From contig DBYY01000006.1 of the NCBI GenBank assembly GCA_002311025.1, positions 1-64,000 of the forward strand: DNA of 64,000 nt. Reading direction: 5' to 3'. The DNA comes from Candidatus Proelusimicrobium tauri. GTDB taxonomy: Bacteria > Elusimicrobiota > Elusimicrobia > Elusimicrobiales > Elusimicrobiaceae. The translations under genes and the position numbers were made by a program. Below the pieces are notes generated by a model. That model did not search any database, was not told the origin of the DNA, and saw nothing but the letters and a program-made list of their open reading frames with translations. Below are positions 8,807-16,572 of this stretch, in pieces; position 1 is the first letter of the stretch, and each line of letters begins with the position of its first letter.

Positions 8807-9837
8807 ACGAAAAATTAAAACAATTCCAACAATTACTTAAAAAGGAAAAATTACAGGCATTTTGTGTCTTGGAAAACGATACCATAAGATATCTTACGGA
8901 TTTCTTTTTTTATAGTCCCGATGATGCTTATTTATTAGTTACGCAAAGTAAAGTTTATTGCTTTACAAAAAAGATGTATTTTGCCGATGTAAAACGCAAA
9001 GCACCTTATTTAACTTTGGTTGAAAGTTTAGATATCAAAGATGTTTGTAAAAAAACATCAAAGTTAAAAAATAAGGCATTTGACCCTACTTTAGCGCCTT
9101 ATATTCAAGGCACGGCACTTTTTAAAGCAGGTTTTAAAACTATGCCTAATTTTTTGGAACTTGCCCAAGAAGTTAAAACCGAAAGTGAGTTAAAAATAAT
9201 TGCTAAAGCGTGTCATATTTCGGCTAGTGCCTTTGACCTTTTTAAGGGTCAATTAAAAACAGGTATGAGCGAAAAAGAAGGTGCTGCCTTGCTTGAAAGC
9301 ATTATGCAAAAACTCGGCGGACAAGGCCTTTCTTTTGAAACTATTTTGGCCTTTGGCGAAAATACGGCAAATCCTCATCACGTCAGCAGTGATAGAAAAT
9401 TAAAACAAAATGAACCTGTTTTAGTAGATTTCGGTTGTAAAGTAAAAGGTTATTGCTCCGATATCACAAGAAGTTGGTGGTTTGGTAGCAAAGTTAGCAA
9501 AAAGTGGCAGGAATTATATGATTTGATAAAGGATACCCACGACTACGCGGCAACTCTTGCTAAAGATAATATCCTAGCAAAAACTCTTGATACTGCAGCA
9601 CGCGATTTTATGGATAAAGCCGGCTCTTACAGTGAGGCCTTTATCCATAGTTTAGGTCACGGACTTGGACTTAAAATACACCAAAAACCTTTTTTAAGTC
9701 CCAAGAGTCTTGATTTGCTTAAAACAAATTCCGTCTTTACCATAGAGCCGGGTTTGTATTATGACGGAAAATTCGGTATCAGATACGAAGATACTTATGT
9801 TTTAACACCGAAAGGTGCAAAAATTTTAACAAAATAA
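8803..9837 (+). CDS. M24 family metallopeptidase (Xaa-Pro aminopeptidase-like), copy 2
   Basis: 344 residues, paralogous to the gene just upstream along its whole length (shared NTANPHHV and LGGxGLSF stretches). Metal ligands are conserved: Asp in LVDFGC and CSDITRS, His in LGHGLGLKIHQ, Glu in TIEPGLY and in RYEDTY. Both copies therefore look catalytically competent. The overlap ATGA with the first copy implies coupled translation and perhaps a heteromeric or functionally divided pair. efp follows 12 bases downstream, an arrangement (pepP/pepQ-efp) seen in many bacteria. Confidence 0.9.
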   Translation: MNEKLKQFQQLLKKEKLQAFCVLENDTIRYLTDFFFYSPDDAYLLVTQSKVYCFTKKMYFADVKRKAPYLTLVESLDIKDVCKKTSKLKNKAFDPTLAPYIQGTALFKAGFKTMPNFLELAQEVKTESELKIIAKACHISASAFDLFKGQLKTGMSEKEGAALLESIMQKLGGQGLSFETILAFGENTANPHHVSSDRKLKQNEPVLVDFGCKVKGYCSDITRSWWFGSKVSKKWQELYDLIKDTHDYAATLAKDNILAKTLDTAARDFMDKAGSYSEAFIHSLGHGLGLKIHQKPFLSPKSLDLLKTNSVFTIEPGLYYDGKFGIRYEDTYVLTPKGAKILTK

Positions 9838-9849
9838 AAAGGAGAAATT

Positions 9850-10416
9850 ATGATTGGAACACCAGACTTTAGAGAAGGTCTAATTTTTGAAAATGAAAAC
9901 GGAGAAATGGTAGAAATTATTGAATACCAACATCACCGCAAAAGTCAGGCAAGGGCCGTTGTCCGCGTAAAACTTCGCAATTTAAACACCGGTTCAATTA
10001 TTGAAACAAGTTATCGCCCCGAAGATAAATTTAAAGAAATTGAAATTGAAAAACGCCCGCACAGTTATCTTTATAAAGAAGGCGATATGGTTTATTTTAT
10101 GGACTCAACCACCTTCGAACAAATTGCAGTTCCGGCGGAAAAACTTAAACAACAACTCAAATACTTAATTGATAATATGGAAGTTATGGGCTTGTTTATT
10201 GAAGGACAACTCTTCAATATCGAATTGCCGATAAAAGTTGATTTGAAGGTCGTTTCCACCGTTCCCGGCGTAAAAGGCGATACCGTTGCCAATATGACAA
10301 AGCCGGCCACCCTTGAATCCGGTCTTGAAATTAAAGTTCCTTTGTTTATTAACGAAGGCGATAAAATCCGCATAGATACCCGTACCGATTCTTATGTGGA
10401 AAGAGTTAATGAATAA
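9850..10416 (+). CDS. efp: Translation elongation factor P with unusual loop tip
   Basis: 188 residues with the three EF-P beta-barrel domains: KOW-like N-domain, a central OB domain, and a C-terminal OB domain ending in the family's KIRIDTRTDSYVER. EF-P relieves ribosome stalling at polyproline runs. The N-domain loop that normally carries the modified Lys or Arg (PGKG in Escherichia coli) reads HHRKSQARA here; by alignment the tip residue is Gln33, flanked by Lys31 and Arg35. No EpmA, EpmB, EarP or YmfI gene is in the window. A strong AAGGAG site precedes ATG 9850. Confidence 0.95.
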   Translation: MIGTPDFREGLIFENENGEMVEIIEYQHHRKSQARAVVRVKLRNLNTGSIIETSYRPEDKFKEIEIEKRPHSYLYKEGDMVYFMDSTTFEQIAVPAEKLKQQLKYLIDNMEVMGLFIEGQLFNIELPIKVDLKVVSTVPGVKGDTVANMTKPATLESGLEIKVPLFINEGDKIRIDTRTDSYVERVNE

Positions 10417-10942
10417 ACTTTTAATTTTTGTCTTGCTGTTTTTGCCGTCTTATGCTTTTTGTTCACTAGAGGTAAGTGCGGTCAAAAAACAGCAAGATAA
10501 AGATTATACAATAACTTTTTGTAAGTTATTTAAGATAGAAAATATCGCTTTAGAGAAAAAGTCTTTCGGCCCGGTTTTACAAATGCCGCGCGAAATAGGC
10601 GGTTATAAAAACCTTGCCATAACATCTAAAGATTTAGATTTAAAAATAAAAGATATTCTTGAAGACAGGGCAAAAATAAGTCCTAAAAATTCTTGTTCTT
10701 TACCGGTTTTAAAAATGGTTTCTGCAAGAAAAATAAAAGAATCTTCAAGTGTACTTTGCCAAATAAGTTTTGACGATAGTTTAGACATTATTGTTTTTGC
10801 TTCAAAATATAAAAAAGGCAAAAAGGAAATTTATAGGGTTTCATACCCGCAAGATTTTAAAATCTTAGATAAAAAATACAAAGCGCAAGTACGCAGTTTT
10901 ATTTTGAAAAATACAAAAGCGCTTTTAGATGAAAAAATATGA
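10409..10942 (+). CDS. Exported protein of unknown function
   Basis: 177 residues starting with a signal peptide (LLIFVLLFLPSYAFC; a Cys at the cleavage region could be a lipobox but the -3/-1 residues are only fair). The rest is an alpha/beta mix with no recognised domain. The pattern ITFCKLFKIENIAL followed by FGPVLQMPRE resembles the SpoVG fold by eye, but SpoVG is cytoplasmic and this is not a secure match. ATG 10409 overlaps the efp stop by 8 bases, and the gene overlaps the DUF192 gene by 4. The function is unknown. Confidence 0.6.
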   Translation: MNKLLIFVLLFLPSYAFCSLEVSAVKKQQDKDYTITFCKLFKIENIALEKKSFGPVLQMPREIGGYKNLAITSKDLDLKIKDILEDRAKISPKNSCSLPVLKMVSARKIKESSSVLCQISFDDSLDIIVFASKYKKGKKEIYRVSYPQDFKILDKKYKAQVRSFILKNTKALLDEKI

Positions 10943-11277
10943 AATGTAAAAATGCCCGAACAGGCAAAATTATCGCAGATAATTTAGAGATGAAAGAAAC
11001 TTTTTTCGGTCGTCTTGTCGGGTTGCTCGGCACAAAAAGTTTAAAAACGGGGGAAGGTATTGTTTTAAAACCCTGTAATTCTATTCATACTTGTTTTATG
11101 CGTTTTGCTATTGATGCGGTTTTTATCTCAAAAGATTTTAAAGTTTTAAGAATTATAAAGAATATGAGGACTTGGAAATTTAGTCCAATAGTGCTAAAAT
11201 CTTTATATACGTTGGAAGTCGCCGCGGGGGAAATTAAAGACTTAAAAGAAGGCGACACAGTTGAATTTATAAAGTAG
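10939..11277 (+). CDS. DUF192 family protein
   Basis: 112 residues covering the whole DUF192 (PF02643) domain: RLVGLLG near residue 25, the CNSIHTCFMRFAIDAVF core near 48-64, and the C-terminal LEVAAGE followed by KEGDTVEF. The family's biochemical role is not established; most members are exported, but no signal peptide is seen here. It starts within the stop of the preceding gene (4-base overlap), and a small barrel protein follows 8 bases downstream. Confidence 0.85.
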   Translation: MKCKNARTGKIIADNLEMKETFFGRLVGLLGTKSLKTGEGIVLKPCNSIHTCFMRFAIDAVFISKDFKVLRIIKNMRTWKFSPIVLKSLYTLEVAAGEIKDLKEGDTVEFIK

Positions 11278-11285
11278 GAAAATTT

Positions 11286-12011
11286 ATGAAGAAAATTATT
11301 TTATTTTTATCTCTTATTTCTTGTGCTTTTGCGCTAAATGCAAAAGAACTTCGTTTTGATGATTTTTCAACCTATGCAACGGCGCAAAATGTCCGCCATT
11401 TTGCAAAGGATGTCAGTGGCCTTTTAGGTTCTTCAAGTTATACCACAGGGCGCATTTTAGGTTGGGGTGGTTTTCAACTTTCCGCGCATAATGTCTATAT
11501 GTTCCGCCCGAATAAAAAAGATACTGCTTTTGGCACTGATAGTGCCGGCAAGTTTATGCCTTTAGTTCAAGGTGAAATCGGTTTGCCCTTCCGTTTAGAC
11601 GGTTTTATCCGCGCTACTTCTTGGGATGGTCTTACAATTGCCGGCGGCGGTCTTAAATGGGGTATAACCAAACCGACAGAAATTTTATATTCCTTCCAAC
11701 CTATGCTTATTATTATGGCGCAAAACGGCGTACACCGCGATTTCAGCATTACCCAATACAGTGCAAGTTTGGCGCTTTCTTTCAAAACGCCTTATGTCGT
11801 TCCTTATATCGGGGGCGGTGTTGATTATTCCAAACTTACCATTGAAAGTGCCGACGATTCTTCTTTAATCGGCAAAAGGGAATTTGTTACCACACCTAAA
11901 GCCGTTGTCGGTCTTAACTTTAAATTACCTGCTTATTTAGATTTAAGCATTGCCGCAAATTATGCTTACTATGGAGTTGGTGCCGAAATGTCTTTGGGTG
12001 TAAGATTTTAA
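11286..12011 (+). CDS. Outer-membrane beta-barrel protein
   Basis: 241 residues. A signal peptide (1-19, ending ALNAKE) is followed by alternating amphipathic strands and ends with SLGVRF, a C-terminal Phe that fits the Bam recognition signal. No enzyme motif is seen. Gly-rich turns such as AGGGLKWG and IGGGVDYS fit a small 8- to 10-strand barrel. It closes the long + strand run; the next 156 bases have no gene, only a small hairpin around 12071-12090. Confidence 0.75.
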   Translation: MKKIILFLSLISCAFALNAKELRFDDFSTYATAQNVRHFAKDVSGLLGSSSYTTGRILGWGGFQLSAHNVYMFRPNKKDTAFGTDSAGKFMPLVQGEIGLPFRLDGFIRATSWDGLTIAGGGLKWGITKPTEILYSFQPMLIIMAQNGVHRDFSITQYSASLALSFKTPYVVPYIGGGVDYSKLTIESADDSSLIGKREFVTTPKAVVGLNFKLPAYLDLSIAANYAYYGVGAEMSLGVRF

Positions 12012-12167
12012 CTTCTTCTTTTGGGTTATTTTAAATTTCTTAGAAATTTCGGATATGCGGGCTTTTTGATATGCTTCGCTCCGCAAAGCACCAGCAAACG
12101 CAAAATCCTTGCTAAAACGATATGCTGTGCTACAAATGTTATAATAAAATAAAAAGGAGAAAAGAAA

Positions 12168-12605
12168 ATGGATGATGTCTATATAGTCCCTGTATTTATA
12201 TTGGTTTTTTTGTGTTTTTGGGTTTTTGTATTATTTATAATAAGAAAGATTATGTCCTCTGTTTTTACAGAAAAATATTCTTTATTAAAACAAATATATC
12301 CTTATCCTTTACATAGTTATGGCTGGTTATCCGGACGTTTTAAGGGGATGATATCGGTACGCTTTAATGGATTATTAAAAATAGATGTCTACGAAAATAT
12401 GATAATTGTAAGTTCTTTAGGAAAAGGGGTATGTTTGCCTTATAATGAATATATTTTTGAACACAAACAAATTCTATTTTATAATGCTTTAGTTGTTAAA
12501 ACTTTGCCTAAATATGATGAAGATCAAGAAGAACCTAAAACTATTTTAGAGATAAAGTTATCATCAAACAAAATAAATACGATTTTAAGTCTGGCACAAA
12601 AATAG
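12168..12605 (+). CDS. Small membrane protein of unknown function
   Basis: 145 residues with one hydrophobic segment at residues ~5-28 and a soluble C-terminal part rich in beta strands. An AAGGAG site 9 bases before the ATG supports the start, and a TATAAT lies at about 12139 without a clear -35. No domain is recognised. The tRNA-Ser follows 54 bases later on the same strand. Confidence 0.55.
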   Translation: MDDVYIVPVFILVFLCFWVFVLFIIRKIMSSVFTEKYSLLKQIYPYPLHSYGWLSGRFKGMISVRFNGLLKIDVYENMIIVSSLGKGVCLPYNEYIFEHKQILFYNALVVKTLPKYDEDQEEPKTILEIKLSSNKINTILSLAQK

Positions 12606-12659
12606 ATTTGTCTAAAAATTCTATCTGTATCCTTTTAATTTTATATAATTTAAGTCTAA

Positions 12660-12744
12660 GGAGAGGTGTGTGAGTGGTTGAAACAGCAGGTCTCGAAAAC
12701 CTGTATACCGCAAGGTATCGAGGGTTCAAATCCCTCCCTCTCCG
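12660..12744 (+). tRNA. tRNA-Ser (anticodon CGA)
   Basis: 85-base cloverleaf with 7-bp acceptor stem (GGAGAGG / CCTCTCC), discriminator G, and a long variable arm (TATACCGCAAGGTATC) that marks a class II tRNA. The anticodon arm is CAGGT-CTCGAAA-ACCTG, giving CGA, which reads UCG serine codons. The T-arm GGGTTCAAATCCC is standard. CCA is not encoded. The terminator 37 bases downstream can end its transcript. Confidence 0.96.
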
Positions 12745-12780
12745 AAAGATTTAATCGTTACTATTTTTTATAAATAAAAA

Positions 12781-12809
12781 AACACGCTGTCTAAAAACAG
12801 CGTGTTTTT
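12781..12809. terminator. Bidirectional intrinsic terminator
   Basis: AACACGCTGT and its complement form a 10-bp stem around a short loop, with A-run on the left and T-run on the right, so it works in both directions: for tRNA-Ser on the + strand and for the SPFH operon on the - strand. Confidence 0.9.
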
Positions 12810-12825
12810 CTATAAAAGTAATTTT

Positions 12826-13821
12826 TTAATTACCTTGTTTTGCTTTTTGCTCAACAAGTTCTTTTACAGCGCCGACGGCACCCAAGATACCGCTTGCTTC
12901 ATAAGGCATAAAGACAAGTTTATTTTGTTTTCCGTCAGTTATTTGTTGCAAGGCCTCAATATATTTAATAGAAATTAAATAATTTGCGGGGTTAGAATAG
13001 TTTTTAACATTGTCTGCGACTATTCTGATAGCATTTGTTTCACCCTCTGCAACTTTCATTTTTGCTTCGGCGATACCTTCCGCTTCCAAGATTCTTGCTT
13101 TCTTTTCACCCTCTGCTTTATTGATGGCGGCTTCTTTCAAACCTTCTGCCTGTAAGATTTGCGCTCTCTTTTGACCTTCCGCTTCCAAAATCATAGCGCG
13201 TTTTTCCTGTTCGGCTTTTTTCTGTTTTTCCATTGCCTCTCTCATAGCGGGCGGGGGGGTAATATCTTGTAATTCAACGCGGTTTACTTTAACACCCCAT
13301 TTATTAGAGGCCTCATCAAGAATAACTCTTAATTTTGCGTTAATAGTATCGCGGGAAGATAAGGTTTCATCCAAAGTAAGTTCACCAATGACGTTTCTCA
13401 GTGATGTTTGGGTCAACTTTTCAATAGCCAAAGGCAAAGAAGAAATATTATACACTGCCGCTTTGGAATCTGCTACTTGGAAGTATAACAAAGCGTTAAT
13501 TTGAACGGTAACGTTATCTCTTGTAATAACAGATTGGCTGGGGAAGTCATAAACGTTTTCTCTCATATCAATTCTGTCAACCATTCTTATTGTGGAATAA
13601 GAATGAGGCCCGTTGTCATAAGTGACTTTCCAGGCAATTTCGCGTGGGGAATCTATTAACGGAATGATAAAGTGGATACCTGCTTTTAAGGTTTCACTGT
13701 AACTTCCTAATCTTTCAATAATCATTTCTTCTGATTGTTGAATAATCCTTACCCCTTTGGCGAGTAAGACTATCCCGAAAACGACAAATATAAACAATAC
13801 TGTCGCAAGTCCTGTTACCAT
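12826..13821 (-). CDS. SPFH-domain membrane protein (QmcA/paraslipin type)
   Basis: 331 residues: one N-terminal membrane segment (5-25), the SPFH/band 7 domain (~25-205, ending in VELQDITPPPAMREAM), then a long Ala/Glu-rich coiled coil with repeated EAEGxKxA units (~210-275) and a short C-terminal domain. Such proteins form large membrane cages and pair with NfeD proteins; an NfeD gene lies upstream in the same operon. A strong AAGGAGG site precedes the start. Full length and intact, unlike the paralogue just upstream. Confidence 0.92.
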   Translation of the reverse strand: MVTGLATVLFIFVVFGIVLLAKGVRIIQQSEEMIIERLGSYSETLKAGIHFIIPLIDSPREIAWKVTYDNGPHSYSTIRMVDRIDMRENVYDFPSQSVITRDNVTVQINALLYFQVADSKAAVYNISSLPLAIEKLTQTSLRNVIGELTLDETLSSRDTINAKLRVILDEASNKWGVKVNRVELQDITPPPAMREAMEKQKKAEQEKRAMILEAEGQKRAQILQAEGLKEAAINKAEGEKKARILEAEGIAEAKMKVAEGETNAIRIVADNVKNYSNPANYLISIKYIEALQQITDGKQNKLVFMPYEASGILGAVGAVKELVEQKAKQGN

Positions 13822-13858
13822 CTTTTACATCCTCCTTATTACTTTTAATTTACAAATT

Positions 13859-14416
13859 CTATTTTATGTTTCTCAGTTCTACTTTATTTATTTTTACTCC
13901 GAATTTTTTTGCTTTTTCGTTAAGAATTTCCCAAAGTTTATTTTCGGTAACGGAGTAAATACCCTGTATAATATCTTCGCTGATATCTTTACTTTTCAAA
14001 GCGGAAGATATTATTTCTTCAAAGACTCTTGGCAGGGAACTAATTTCATAAGTCAGCGCTATGGCTTCTTCCACTGTAAAATAAACCAAGACATCAATTT
14101 CTATTTTGGAATAATCTTTTGTTAGAATCGGTTGCTTTAGAAAATAAAAAATATTTTCACCAAGCGGAATTGTATTTACGTTTTTTGTTACGCAGTAAGA
14201 TTTTCCGTTTTTATCTTTTTCAATAAATTGCCAAGGTATAGTCCTTGTAGAATCTATTATCGGTATTATAAAGTGAAGTCCGGGGAGGAGTTTTCCAAGA
14301 TAAGCACCGAGTCTTTCAATTATCATTACTTCACCGGGGTGAACAATTTTAATACCCTTTAAAATCATCATTACCAAAATAATAATTAGAAAAACTAAAA
14401 TACCTAACCGAATCAT
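13859..14416 (-). CDS. Short SPFH-domain paralogue lacking the coiled coil
   Basis: 185 residues. N-terminal membrane segment, then an SPFH domain clearly related to the next gene (shared MIIERLGAY, GLHFIIPIIDS, KINKVELR). It stops right where the family normally continues into PPPAMREAM and the coiled coil, so it lacks the oligomerising C-terminal half. The stop is clean and the frame otherwise intact; a strong AAGGAG site precedes its ATG. It could be a decayed copy or a deliberate short partner that caps or mixes with the full-length protein. Confidence 0.8.
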   Translation of the reverse strand: MIRLGILVFLIIILVMMILKGIKIVHPGEVMIIERLGAYLGKLLPGLHFIIPIIDSTRTIPWQFIEKDKNGKSYCVTKNVNTIPLGENIFYFLKQPILTKDYSKIEIDVLVYFTVEEAIALTYEISSLPRVFEEIISSALKSKDISEDIIQGIYSVTENKLWEILNEKAKKFGVKINKVELRNIK

Positions 14417-14425
14417 TTATTCTCC

Positions 14426-14554
14426 TTATTTCTTATTATTTTTCATCTTAAAAATAATTTTTTCAAATTTTTTCTGATGTCTTAACACGTATAATATGAA
14501 TAGAAAAAACGAAATTATTATGGTTAAGAGAAGTAAAGGTAGTATTGTTGTCAT
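14426..14554 (-). CDS. Small membrane peptide (42 codons) between nfeD and SPFH gene
   Basis: Open frame of 42 codons whose ATG overlaps the nfeD stop by one base (TAATG) and whose stop lies 9 bases before the next SPFH start. The product has one strongly hydrophobic segment (residues ~4-24, TILPLLLLTIIISFFLF) followed by a very basic tail (15 or so residues rich in Lys). This is the layout of a single-pass inner-membrane peptide. Its exact fit in the operon argues that it is real; there is no clear ribosome site, so expression would rely on coupling to nfeD. Confidence 0.6.
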   Translation of the reverse strand: MTTILPLLLLTIIISFFLFILYVLRHQKKFEKIIFKMKNNKK

Positions 14555-14970
14555 TATTTCTTATCAACAATTAAGGTAATTCCTTCTATTTTCTTTGCTT
14601 CTACAGTATCGCCAACTTTTAAAGTTTCTTTGGCTTTAACTTCCCAAATATCGGCATCGCTTTTTATATAGGCTTTATCGCCTTTAACTTCTGTGACTTT
14701 GAAAGTTTTACCGATTAAAGAATCAACGGCGCTGGCCACCGGTTGTTTATTTTTAAAAAAGTATCTTAAAGCGATAGGTCTTAAAGTCATAAAGAGTATA
14801 AGCACGCTTATGCCCATAGCACCGAGTTGCCAATAAATACTAGTTCCCATATAAGAAAACAATCCTGCTACAAAGGCGGAAATACCGACACAACTCAAAC
14901 TGAAATCAGCAGTAAAAATTTCCCCGATTAAACAGAGAAAACCTAAAATAAGCCAAACAGTATAAGGCAT
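14554..14970 (-). CDS. NfeD-like membrane protein
   Basis: 138 residues: three to four membrane segments in the first 80 residues, then a small OB-fold-like domain (from ~85: SLIGKTFKVTEVKGDKAYIK...VGDTVEAKKIEGITLIV), as in short NfeD1b proteins. NfeD partners of SPFH proteins help form membrane microdomains. AGGAGG lies upstream of the ATG. It heads a four-gene unit: nfeD, small peptide, short SPFH, full SPFH, ended by the terminator at 12781. Confidence 0.88.
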   Translation of the reverse strand: MPYTVWLILGFLCLIGEIFTADFSLSCVGISAFVAGLFSYMGTSIYWQLGAMGISVLILFMTLRPIALRYFFKNKQPVASAVDSLIGKTFKVTEVKGDKAYIKSDADIWEVKAKETLKVGDTVEAKKIEGITLIVDKK

Positions 14971-15013
14971 TTATATCCTCCTATAAATTACATCAAGATA
15001 TATAAATTATATA

Positions 15014-15475
15014 TTATTTTGCTATATTATTTTCAATAATTTTTTCGGTAGAGATTTTTAAGATAGGGTGCAAGTGTTTGGGGGCAATTTCAAGCATACC
15101 TTTCATAACAAACATACGCTCATGCGCGCGGGGATGGGGGATAGTTAAGTTTTGCGTGTTTAAGATAATATCGTCGTAGTAAATTATATCCAAGTCAATT
15201 ATACGCGGGCCGTCTTTAAAAGTTTTTTTGCGGCCCATTTCCTTTTCAATTTCTTTTAATTTTTTAAGTAAATCTTGAGGCGTAAGTTCCGTTTCAATCA
15301 AACAAACGCCGTTTAAAAAATCCGCCTGCTGTAAAAAGCCTTGCGGTTTTGTTGTATAAAAGGAACTGATTTTTTCTATTTCAGTGAATTTTGCCAATTT
15401 TTCTAAAGCAGTGTTTAAATTCTCTTGTAAATTGCCTATATTTGAACCAAACGCAATAAAAACTTTACTCTTCAT
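15014..15475 (-). CDS. folK: HPPK, 6-hydroxymethyl-dihydropterin pyrophosphokinase
   Basis: 153 residues. Transfers pyrophosphate from ATP to 6-hydroxymethyl-7,8-dihydropterin, the step before FolP. Motifs: FGSNIGN at the N-terminus, the HPPK signature DGPRIIDLDIIYYD near residue 85-100 and IPHPRAHERMFV just after. ATG 15475 is preferred; a GTG 9 bases upstream is in frame. It overlaps the upstream PTPS-like gene by 11 bases and ends the folate/queuosine operon. Confidence 0.94.
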   Translation of the reverse strand: MKSKVFIAFGSNIGNLQENLNTALEKLAKFTEIEKISSFYTTKPQGFLQQADFLNGVCLIETELTPQDLLKKLKEIEKEMGRKKTFKDGPRIIDLDIIYYDDIILNTQNLTIPHPRAHERMFVMKGMLEIAPKHLHPILKISTEKIIENNIAK

Positions 15476-15812
15476 AAACGGCACCGTAATTTTCTTTTTC
15501 GTTCAGTTCTATGCGGCAAATTTGCGGGAAAGTTTTTTTTATTTCTTCAAATAAATAAATTGCTAAAACCTCTGTCGTAGCGGGGGGGATAATTTTATTT
15601 AAAACTTTATTTTCAAGTTTTGTGTTTATTTCTTTTAGAAGGTTTTCAACTTCTCTGAAATCCACTAAAAAACCTTCCTTGTTTAGAGGTCCTTTTAGAA
15701 AAATTTTATATTTAAAATCGTGGGAGTGTTTTTCCTCGTTTAAAGCACCGTCGTGGTAGTGGTAAGCCGTAAATCCCGAAGATACCCAAATAGTTGCCGT
15801 TTTATTTTCCAT
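15465..15812 (-). CDS. PTPS-III-like protein, probable FolB bypass in folate synthesis
   Basis: 115 residues of the 6-pyruvoyl-tetrahydropterin synthase/QueD superfamily. The zinc His are visible: one in AYHYHDG and two in KHSHDF. The Cys that QueD uses four residues before HxH is absent; instead Glu lies three residues before it (ExxHSH). That matches the PTPS-III signature (ExxHGH), known from Plasmodium and some bacteria to make 6-hydroxymethyl-dihydropterin directly from dihydroneopterin triphosphate and so replace FolB. The location between folP and folK fits exactly, and no folB is in the window. A true QueD with CxxxHGH is encoded separately at 17674. Confidence 0.82.
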   Translation of the reverse strand: MENKTATIWVSSGFTAYHYHDGALNEEKHSHDFKYKIFLKGPLNKEGFLVDFREVENLLKEINTKLENKVLNKIIPPATTEVLAIYLFEEIKKTFPQICRIELNEKENYGAVYEE

Positions 15813-16560
15813 TTTCCAAAACCTTCAAAAAATCTGCCGTTTCTTTAACATCATGAACCCTTAAAAAATCTACTTTTGCCTTCCAAGCAAGTTGGGCGGC
15901 CTCCAAAGAGCGTTCAAGGGTATAATCTGTAAAACTCTTTCTGCTTGCACCGATGAGAAGCGGCAAATCAAGCGCTTTAAAATAATCTAAATTTTCCAAA
16001 AGTTGCCAATTTTGCTCGCGCGTTTTGGCAAAGCCCAGTCCTATATCTAAAATAATATTGGTTTTTGGCAAATTCTGTTCGGCGGCAATTTTAATTTTCT
16101 CTCTGAAAAATTCAAAAATATCATTTAAAAGATTTTCATAAGTGCAATTTTCCTGCATATTTTGCGGTGTGCCGCGTGTGTGCATTAGTACAAGTTTTAT
16201 ATTATAAGCGGCGGCAAGGCCTGCGAGTTTAGGGTCGGCAAGACCGCTTACATCGTTAATAATTTGAACTCCTTCGTCTGCGGCGGCAAGGGCAGTATCA
16301 AAATTAGTTGTGTCTATGGAAAAAATTGCCTGTGGAAAATTATTTTTTAATTCTCTTATAACGGGTATGGTGCGTTTAAATTCTTCTTCTACGGGGACAT
16401 TATTTGCACCCGGTCTTGAAGATTCCCCGCCTATATCAATAATACTTGCACCCTGCTCTAAAATATCTTGTGCTCTTTTTATGGCATTTGACAAAGTTGT
16501 ATATTTACCACCGTCGTAAAAAGAATCGGGCGTAGTATTTAAAATACCCATTAACTGCAT
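15802..16560 (-). CDS. folP: Dihydropteroate synthase
   Basis: 252 residues, normal length. Joins p-aminobenzoate to hydroxymethyl-dihydropterin pyrophosphate; the target of sulfonamides. Signatures: GILNTTPDSFYDGGKY at the N-terminus, DIGGESSRPGA near residue 41, the INDVSG strand near 98, DIGLGFAKT near 171 and the C-terminal LRVHDV. AAGGAG precedes the ATG. It overlaps the PTPS-III-like gene by 11 bases and lies 12 bases after folE. Confidence 0.96.
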   Translation of the reverse strand: MQLMGILNTTPDSFYDGGKYTTLSNAIKRAQDILEQGASIIDIGGESSRPGANNVPVEEEFKRTIPVIRELKNNFPQAIFSIDTTNFDTALAAADEGVQIINDVSGLADPKLAGLAAAYNIKLVLMHTRGTPQNMQENCTYENLLNDIFEFFREKIKIAAEQNLPKTNIILDIGLGFAKTREQNWQLLENLDYFKALDLPLLIGASRKSFTDYTLERSLEAAQLAWKAKVDFLRVHDVKETADFLKVLENGK

Positions 16561-16572
16561 AAAAATAACTCC

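Noticed and set aside
12071..12130. GC-richer hairpin region after the barrel gene at 12011, compared with the insert at the tRNA-Val locus
   Set aside because: Both are GC-richer than their surroundings, but no shared sequence beyond short words was found; no repeat family claimed.
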